A DNA stretch of 10,169 nucleotides from Lysobacterales bacterium CG_4_10_14_3_um_filter_64_11. Lineage in GTDB: Bacteria; Pseudomonadota; Gammaproteobacteria; Xanthomonadales; Xanthomonadaceae. Positions 5,494-10,169 of the stretch are shown here, in pieces. The stretch lies in contig PFJA01000072.1 in assembly GCA_002782905.1 (NCBI GenBank), forward strand, positions 1 through 10,169. Direction: 5' to 3'. Made by a program: the position numbers and the translations under genes. Position 1 is the stretch's first letter, and the number at the start of each line of letters is the position of its first letter. A model generated the notes under the pieces. That model searched no databases. It was not told the origin of the DNA and worked only from the letters and a program-made list of their open reading frames with translations.

Positions 5494-8135
5494 CTGCCGA
5501 TGCCAACGACGCCTCGCTAGCGTCTACACGATCCAGCAGCACGCAGATGCGCGCGGTGGCCTGCCTTGATCTGGCCAATTCGACCGCTTTGATCGAAACG
5601 CTGGGCGACGCGCGTGCGGCCGAGTTGTTCCGCGGGCACGACCGCCTCGCGCGCGATCTGCTGCGCGAGCACGGTGGCCAGGAAGTCGACAAGACCGATG
5701 GTTTCCTGCTGCTGTTCGATCGCGCCATCGACGCCGTCGGATTCGCCCTTGATTACCAGCGCGCACTGGCCAACATGGGCCGTGACGGCGAACAGCTACT
5801 GCACGCACGCATCGGCATCCACGTCGGCGAAGTCGTGGTCTGGCAGAACGCTGCCGATGACATCGCACGCGGCGCCAAACCGCTGGAGGTCGAGGGCCTC
5901 GCCAAGCCGATCGCGGCCCGTCTGAGCAGCCTGGCACAACCGGGTCAGACGCTGCTGAGCGAGCACACCTATCAATTGTCGCGGCGTACCGCCGACGAAC
6001 TGCCGGAGCCGGGTCGCCTGCACTGGCTCGCGCATGGCCGTTACCTGTTCAAGGGCGTTACCGAGCCGATGCCGGTATTCGAAGTGGGTGAAGCCGGCAT
6101 CGCGCCGCTGAGCGCGCCGATAGCCAACGCCAAGGCCGAGCGCGAGTTGCCGCTGTGGCGGCGCAAGCGCCCGCTGTTCGTCGAAGCGGTGCTATTACTG
6201 CTCGGCGTCATCGGCGTGGGCTACGCGTTGCTGCGCGAGTCGCCGGCCATCGCCTTCGCCGAGCGCGACTGGGTGGTGGTCGGCGGCCTGAGCAATCGCA
6301 CCGCGGAAAGCCTGTTCGACAACGCACTGGATACCGCGCTGCGGATCGGGCTCGAACAATCGCGCTATGTCAACGTGGTGCCCGAGTTGCAGGTCGAAGC
6401 CGCTCTGGCGCGGATGAACCTCAAGGACGCAGGCATTGATCGCCGGGTCGGCATCGAGTTGGCGGTACGCGAGGGCGCGCGTGCTTTCTTGCTGCCGAGC
6501 ATAGCCGAAGTCGGTGGCCGTGTTCGCTTCAGCGTCGAGGTAATCGATCCCAAATCCGGGGCAACGGTGTACAGCGAGAGCGCCGACAGCAGCGGGCGCG
6601 ACGACGTATTGCCATCGATGGATCGCGTGGTTTCGCGGCTGCGCGAGCGGCTGGGCGAATCGCTCGCCAGCGTTCAGCAGCACAGCGCGCCGCTGGAACA
6701 GGTAACCACCGGCAACCTCGAAGCCCTGAAGGCCTATTCGCTGGCGATCAGGGCGTTGTCCACGGGTGACCCACGCAATGCAATCATGCTGTTCAATCGC
6801 GCGGTGGAACTGGATGCCGATTTTTCCGCCGCGCATGCGAAGCTCGGGGGAATCTATTTTCACGCCGACGAGCGCGAAAAGATGCGCACATCGTTTGACC
6901 GCGCCTACGCAAATCGTGACCGGCTGTCGGAACGCGAACGCCTGTATCTTGAAGCATTGATGGCCGGTGATCGCGATCCGGAGTCGGTGCGCGAGCGCTG
7001 GAGTCAACTCGCCGCGATCTATCCGGACTTTCTGATTGGCCAACAAAACCTGGCCACCAATTACTATTGGGTGTTGGAGTACCGTTACGCAAACGCGCTG
7101 GAGTCTTTCCAGCCCCTGCTCAACAGCCAGCATCCGCTGCGTGGCATCTCGATGCAAAATGCGGCGATGGCGGCCACTGGCCTCGGCCAATTCGCATTGG
7201 CGGCCAGTCTGTATGATCGCGCCGCCGAGATCGGCGCCAGTAACCTGTACGATGGTCGCGCCGGCCTCTATCTTGCGCAGCGCGAGACCGACAAGGCGTT
7301 TGAAGCGCTATCCCCGGACCTCAGCCGCGACGTATCGCAAACCCTGCTGTGGAAGGGCCTGCGTCGTGTCTCCATACTTGCCGACCAGGGCCGCGTCGAT
7401 GCCGCGTTGGCATCGATTGCGGATTTACGCAACAACCCCACAGTTGGGTTGCGCCCGAATCATGCCGCTCGCCTCGATCTGGCACAACTGGCGATTGCTG
7501 CCGAGTGGCGACCCGAGCAACTCGACACGGCATTAAACGCATTCATCGAACCGCGTCTGCAAACGCTCGATGAAAACGCGATTGCCTTCACCGACACCAC
7601 ACCGACGCTGACGCTGATCGCAGCCGTCATTGCCGCCCATGGCAATCGATCGGCGATCGCCCAGCGCGTGCGCGATGTCCTTTCGTCGCGCCTGGGCACA
7701 CCCGTGGTCTACGAACGCCTGGCGCTGCTCGACACCCTGAACCACGAACTGGCAAGCGCCCGACCCACAGACGCTGCCGCCATCGCCAGTTCGGTCGATC
7801 AGCGGCTTTTCGATGGCCGCAGCCTGTACCTTCGCGATATCGCTATCGCCCGGCAAGCACTCGCGGATCGACAGCCCGGTGCGCTCGCGCAACTGGCGAC
7901 GCGATGCGAGGATCGCAAGCTGGCGCTCGCCGAGTGGGGCAATGGCTTCGCCCTGCTCGTGCCCAGCATCATCGCCAGCAATCGCGCCTGCCTCGACGCG
8001 ATGCACGCCGCCGAGACAACTGGCGATGCAACGCTGGCCGCCCGCATGCGCAGCGTGCTGGAAAAGGCGTGGGCAGGTGCCGATGCGGATGTCCGCGCAT
8101 TGCTTGCGGTCGCCGCCACCGCACCTGCGCAATGA
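5490..8135 (+). CDS. Putative peptide modification system cyclase: class III cyclase-like domain, TM helix, TPR region
   Basis: 881 residues from ATG 5490 (an in-frame TTG at 5439 would add 17). Residues about 20-195 are a class III adenylyl/guanylyl cyclase-like domain: LDLANSTALIETLGD (about 26-40, first metal Asp), GGQEVDKTDGFLLLF (about 62-76, second Asp in a shortened turn), HARIGIHVGEVV (about 105-116), and GLAKPIAARL (about 136-145), where the catalytic Asn is replaced by Pro. After basic RRKR, a hydrophobic helix (FVEAVLLLLGVIGVGYALL, about 230-248) crosses the membrane. By the positive-inside rule the cyclase part is cytoplasmic and the C-terminal 630 residues periplasmic. That part has a TolB/FlgO-like alpha/beta stretch (VVVGGLSNRTAESLFDNAL) and then TPR-like helical pairs (for example AIMLFNRAVELDADFSAAHAKLGGIYF). 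The architecture and the neighbouring peptide and dehydrogenase genes match the family named 'putative peptide modification system cyclase'. Its activity is unproven, and it may be a sensor or regulator rather than a nucleotide cyclase. Confidence 0.85.
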   Translation: MTADANDASLASTRSSSTQMRAVACLDLANSTALIETLGDARAAELFRGHDRLARDLLREHGGQEVDKTDGFLLLFDRAIDAVGFALDYQRALANMGRDGEQLLHARIGIHVGEVVVWQNAADDIARGAKPLEVEGLAKPIAARLSSLAQPGQTLLSEHTYQLSRRTADELPEPGRLHWLAHGRYLFKGVTEPMPVFEVGEAGIAPLSAPIANAKAERELPLWRRKRPLFVEAVLLLLGVIGVGYALLRESPAIAFAERDWVVVGGLSNRTAESLFDNALDTALRIGLEQSRYVNVVPELQVEAALARMNLKDAGIDRRVGIELAVREGARAFLLPSIAEVGGRVRFSVEVIDPKSGATVYSESADSSGRDDVLPSMDRVVSRLRERLGESLASVQQHSAPLEQVTTGNLEALKAYSLAIRALSTGDPRNAIMLFNRAVELDADFSAAHAKLGGIYFHADEREKMRTSFDRAYANRDRLSERERLYLEALMAGDRDPESVRERWSQLAAIYPDFLIGQQNLATNYYWVLEYRYANALESFQPLLNSQHPLRGISMQNAAMAATGLGQFALAASLYDRAAEIGASNLYDGRAGLYLAQRETDKAFEALSPDLSRDVSQTLLWKGLRRVSILADQGRVDAALASIADLRNNPTVGLRPNHAARLDLAQLAIAAEWRPEQLDTALNAFIEPRLQTLDENAIAFTDTTPTLTLIAAVIAAHGNRSAIAQRVRDVLSSRLGTPVVYERLALLDTLNHELASARPTDAAAIASSVDQRLFDGRSLYLRDIAIARQALADRQPGALAQLATRCEDRKLALAEWGNGFALLVPSIIASNRACLDAMHAAETTGDATLAARMRSVLEKAWAGADADVRALLAVAATAPAQ

Positions 8136-8165
8136 CTGACAGCGGATGCCGGGCAGCCTGAGTGG

Positions 8166-8417
8166 CTATTCCACCAAAAACATGATCAAGCCAACCTTGC
8201 CAATCAACTTTGCCTTGATCGCTTCGCGATTGCCCTTGATCGCCTCCTTCGAGGGCAAGCGACGCACGCTTGGCACCTGGGCCGGGTCGACGTTCACACC
8301 GAGCGTGTGCAGCACCAGCGCCGGATTGCCCAGAAACTGCTCGCGAAACTGGTCATCACTCGACAACTTGTCGAGCAAGGTATCGACGACTTCCGGCGTA
8401 AAACAGGTATTCGACAT
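8166..8417 (-). CDS. NHLP-related RiPP precursor peptide (putative modified peptide)
   Basis: 83 residues, probably the substrate peptide of the locus. The N-terminal half resembles a nitrile-hydratase-like leader: VVDTLLDKLSSDDQFREQF (10-28) and then FLGNPALVLHTLGV (28-41), with the family's F-x-x-NP-x-x-x-L-x-x-L-G pattern. After VDPAQVPSV (43-51), the putative core is basic, with an imperfect internal duplication EAIKGNR / EAIKAKL (58-71), and ends in a hydrophobic GLIMFLVE (76-83). The core has no Cys or Thr; its only Ser residues are at 50 and 56, and the sole Cys is C5 in the leader. The start at 8417 is fixed by GGGGA (8428-8424) six bases upstream. The gene converges on the cyclase-like gene (30 bases between stops) and diverges from the SagB-type gene. 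It matches what databases call 'NHLP-related RiPP peptide'; the modification is unknown. Confidence 0.85.
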   Translation of the reverse strand: MSNTCFTPEVVDTLLDKLSSDDQFREQFLGNPALVLHTLGVNVDPAQVPSVRRLPSKEAIKGNREAIKAKLIGKVGLIMFLVE

Positions 8418-8423
8418 CTGATT

Positions 8424-8428
8424 TCCCC
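8424..8428 (-). promoter_or_regulatory. Ribosome binding site fixing the precursor peptide start
   Basis: On the - strand GGGGA, followed by AA, lies six bases before ATG 8417. Upstream in-frame Met codons lead into sequence unlike any leader peptide, so this site decides for the 83-residue form. Confidence 0.6.
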
Positions 8429-8455
8429 ATCTGGCTGATGTGTTTGATTCCCCGG

Positions 8456-8496
8456 CTTCGTGCGGTCGCATTGCGCTGCGCACGAAGGTCGCGACC
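8456..8496. promoter_or_regulatory. Inverted repeat plus palindrome in the divergent control region
   Basis: Perfect 9-bp arms CTTCGTGCG (8456-8464) and CGCACGAAG (8479-8487) flank a 14-base spacer. They are followed at once by the perfect 10-bp palindrome GGTCGCGACC (8487-8496), whose half GGTCGC also occurs at 8464-8469. Arm centres are 23 bp apart, about two helical turns, as expected for a dimeric regulator's operator. Alternatively the repeat is an RNA hairpin in the precursor's 5' leader, 39-70 bases before its start. The remaining bases of this gap show no convincing sigma-70 promoter for either gene. Confidence 0.45.
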
Positions 8497-8616
8497 GATC
8501 TGCGGACAAGCGCCCGCTGTTTCACCGTCGCCTCGCACATGGTATCGACATTGCCAAGCCTCGCCTAGCCGTTAGCCGCACCCTTGTCACCCGCACCCCT
8601 GCCACGAGAACTCCGC

Positions 8617-9774
8617 ATGAAACTCCGCCGCTGCGCCGTTTTGATGATCGAGCCGCGCGAGCATCTCGAATTCGACCTTGGTGTACTGTTTCAGGGCGAT
8701 GCCGCGTTCGCCGCTCGCATCACCTGGGTCGCGCTGGCGCCGCATCTTGATGGCGAAGTTGAGTTGAGCGTCGAGGATCTGCCGATCCTTGCGCACGTCG
8801 GTGAAACGCTCTGGATGGAGCGCGACGCGTTGCCGGCGGAATTTGACTCGGCACGCATTGCAGCGTTGCTCGACACCGGTATTCTGATCGGCGATCTACC
8901 GGCACACGCCGCCCACCGCCTGCGCGACGAGCGCACGCGGGCCGCGCACTGGCGGCCGCTGTCGGCCATCGGCCACGCCTTCAGTCGCTGGCACGGGCAA
9001 CGCGCCGACATCGACCCCGGTACCGATCGCTTCAAAAATGTGCGCGAGATGGTGGAGGCTTTGGGTGCACCACCGCCGGAAACGATTTCCCGCGCGTCGG
9101 CCGCAGCCCGCATCGCATTGCCAACAGCACATAGCGGCGCACTGGATCTCGCCCTGTTCGCGCGCTACACCGGGCGCAACTACGACCGTGCCGCGACGCT
9201 CCCGACCGCCACCGCCGCCCGGCTGCTGCAACGCACCTTCGGTGCACAGGCGCACCGCGAGCTTGGGCCCGGCGCGATCGCATTGAAGAAAACCAGCCCG
9301 TCCGGCGGCAGCCTGCATCCGATCGAAGCCTATGTGTTGGCGCAGCGCGTCGAGGGTGTTGCAACCGGCCTTTATCATTACCATCCACTGGCGCACGCAC
9401 TCGAACCGGTGCAGGCACTGGACGCGGCATCGGCGAGTGCACTGGCACTGCGTTTTGTTGCCGGCCAGCACTGGTTTGCCGATGCACCGATGCTGGTGGT
9501 GCTCGCCGCACGCGTGCGCCGCAATTTCTGGAAATACCGCAACCACCCGAAAGCCTATCGCGCCATCGTGCTCGACGCCGGCCACCTGTCGCAGACGTTT
9601 TACCTGCTCGCCGCCGAAGCCAATATGCCGGCTTTCATCACCGCCGCGATCAACGAAGTCGATATCGAACAGGCGCTTGACCTGGACCCGATCAATGATG
9701 CCGTGCTGGCAGTGCTCGGCTGCGGCGAGGCAGCCAATGAGTCCAGCACCGTCGAGTTTCGTAGCGCGACCTGA
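8617..9774 (+). CDS. SagB-type FMN dehydrogenase (putative peptide maturation dehydrogenase)
   Basis: 385 residues. The C-terminal ~220 residues form a SagB/McbC-type nitroreductase-fold oxidoreductase. LKKTSPSGGSLHPIEAYVLA (223-242) is the family's SPSGGxxHP FMN-binding block; GVATGLYHYHPLAHALEPV (247-265) follows; then FWKYRNHPKAYRAIVLDAGH (304-323), with the Lys-Tyr pair K306-Y307 that is essential in McbC-type azoline oxidases; and a C-terminal strand AVLAVLGCGE (362-371). Residues 1-150 are a poorly defined N-terminal region, probably for peptide recognition. In known systems such enzymes oxidise azolines to azoles after a YcaO cyclodehydratase; none is encoded here, so the substrate bond is unknown. 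The N-terminus MKLRRCAVLMIEP from ATG 8617 is preferred over TTG 8584, though only a weak GAGAA lies upstream. Gene context supports the family 'putative peptide maturation dehydrogenase'. Confidence 0.88.
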   Translation: MKLRRCAVLMIEPREHLEFDLGVLFQGDAAFAARITWVALAPHLDGEVELSVEDLPILAHVGETLWMERDALPAEFDSARIAALLDTGILIGDLPAHAAHRLRDERTRAAHWRPLSAIGHAFSRWHGQRADIDPGTDRFKNVREMVEALGAPPPETISRASAAARIALPTAHSGALDLALFARYTGRNYDRAATLPTATAARLLQRTFGAQAHRELGPGAIALKKTSPSGGSLHPIEAYVLAQRVEGVATGLYHYHPLAHALEPVQALDAASASALALRFVAGQHWFADAPMLVVLAARVRRNFWKYRNHPKAYRAIVLDAGHLSQTFYLLAAEANMPAFITAAINEVDIEQALDLDPINDAVLAVLGCGEAANESSTVEFRSAT

Positions 9775-9833
9775 AGCGTCGAACGATCACCTGTCGGCGT
9801 AGCGTTGTGGACGCGAAACGGGACGGGAGCGGG

Positions 9834-9889
9834 ACGGGCAACGGGGCAACGGGAGCGAGACGGGCAACGGGGCAACGGGAGCGAGACGG
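9834..9889. repeat. 26-bp tandem repeat, just over two copies
   Basis: Two identical 26-bp units (9834-9859 and 9860-9885), each beginning ACGGGCAACGGGGC and ending GGGAGCGAG, are followed by the first four bases of a third. Related degenerate CGGGACGGGAGC units precede them (from about 9819). The strand is strongly purine-rich (G and A, little T), with closely spaced GGG/GGGG runs. Confidence 0.8.
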
Positions 9890-9984
9890 AAGCGCTACGC
9901 CCACCGTTTTGGATGGACGAACCTTCCGCTTCAGCGGTATCCGGCGGTTATCTTGGGTGTCCGGGGCTTTCGGGGCTTTCGGGG

Positions 9985-10059
9985 GTGTCCCGGGCTTTCG
10001 TGTCCCGGGCTTTCGTGTCCCGGGCTTTCGTGTCCCGGGCTTTCGCCTCCCGGGCTTTC
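9985..10059. repeat. 15-bp minisatellite, five copies
   Basis: Four identical GTGTCCCGGGCTTTC units (starting 9985, 10000, 10015, 10030) and a fifth variant, GCCTCCCGGGCTTTC (10045-10059). They are preceded by truncated GGGGCTTTC copies from about 9962. Each unit holds the six-base palindrome CCCGGG. Confidence 0.9.
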
Positions 10060-10089
10060 GCCCCATCGAACTCGATTCGCAGCGAACGG
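10055..10089. repeat. 35-bp direct repeat, copy 1, with nested hairpins
   Basis: Identical to 10135-10169. Within it, ATCGA (10065-10069) pairs with TCGAT (10072-10076) and TTCGC (10076-10080) with GCGAA (10082-10086). GCCCC (10060-10064) pairs with GGGGC (10088-10092) around both, giving a possible three-way-junction fold. Confidence 0.75.
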
Positions 10090-10134
10090 GGCATTTGGTG
10101 ATGCTGAGCCACAATGGCAGATGTGTTAATGCTT

Positions 10135-10169
10135 CTTTCGCCCCATCGAACTCGATTCGCAGCGAACGG
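10135..10169. repeat. 35-bp direct repeat, copy 2, cut by the window end
   Basis: Exact copy of 10055-10089 at an 80-bp offset. The 45 bases between copies are not repeated within the window. Sequence beyond 10169 is needed to see whether the unit continues as a longer tandem or dispersed repeat. Confidence 0.75.

Larger units (their letters stand above)
9775..10169. other. Gene-free, repeat-rich region after the dehydrogenase
   Basis: No supported gene in about 395 bases. It holds three separate repeat structures listed individually. Long open frames on both strands exist only because repeat lengths such as 15 bp preserve frame: they translate as VSRAF or RKPGT pentapeptide runs with no start signal or recognisable domain. 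The window ends inside the second copy of a direct repeat, so the repeat region probably continues. Confidence 0.6.

Noticed and set aside
8418..8540. Longer N-terminus for the precursor peptide reaching upstream to 8540
   Set aside because: The extra residues look like translated non-coding sequence and cover the inverted repeat; the strong GGGGA site supports the start at 8417.
9692..10114. Open frames over the terminal repeats giving RKPGT or VSRAF pentapeptide repeat proteins
   Set aside because: They arise from the 15-bp repeat preserving frame on both strands, overlap the dehydrogenase C-terminus or lack start signals, and show no recognisable fold.
9775..10169. CRISPR array
   Set aside because: The units are 15 or 26 bp and directly tandem without unique spacers; the 35-bp repeat has only two copies and no cas gene is present.

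Overview
The window looks like chromosome from a high-GC gammaproteobacterium of the Xanthomonadales/Lysobacterales (Xanthomonadaceae or Rhodanobacteraceae type). The basis is the rubredoxin / thiE / hemL arrangement, the protein sequences themselves, and a three-part putative peptide-modification cassette that I know mainly from this order. I cannot name the species. Almost every gene is on the + strand; only the rubredoxin and a small peptide gene are on the - strand.

Layout. Positions 1-255 hold no convincing gene but contain a REP-like hairpin. A rubredoxin gene (256-450, -) diverges from thiE (516-1172). thiE overlaps hemL (1169-2455) by four bases; hemL is followed closely by a Cys/Met-metabolism PLP enzyme (2491-3606) and a thiopurine S-methyltransferase-type gene (3617-4282). 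These four + strand genes are spaced like one housekeeping operon: thiamine phosphate synthesis, 5-aminolevulinate synthesis for heme, sulfur amino acid metabolism, and thiol/metalloid methylation.

From 4363 the content becomes signalling and specialised. A cyclic-nucleotide-binding-domain/GGDEF diguanylate cyclase (4363-5403) precedes a large membrane protein (5490-8135) with an N-terminal class III nucleotidyl cyclase-like domain, one transmembrane helix and a long C-terminal TPR-type region. Convergent with it lies an 83-residue peptide gene (8166-8417, -) with a nitrile-hydratase-like (NHLP-type) leader. Divergent from the peptide gene is a SagB-type FMN dehydrogenase (8617-9774). The last three match what sequence databases call 'putative peptide modification system cyclase', 'NHLP-related RiPP peptide / putative modified peptide' and 'putative peptide maturation dehydrogenase'. 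This is a named but, to my knowledge, chemically uncharacterised RiPP-like system. It is the most interesting content of the window: there is no YcaO or E1-like partner within the window, the putative core has no Cys or Thr, and the cyclase domain has lost a key catalytic residue.

The 199-bp divergent region between the peptide and dehydrogenase genes carries a perfect 9-bp-arm inverted repeat followed by a 10-bp palindrome, a good candidate control site. The last ~395 bases (9775-10169) are gene-free and repeat-rich: a 26-bp tandem repeat, a five-copy 15-bp minisatellite, and two copies of a 35-bp direct repeat able to fold as nested hairpins.

All calls come from reading the sequence and translations; no database search was run.
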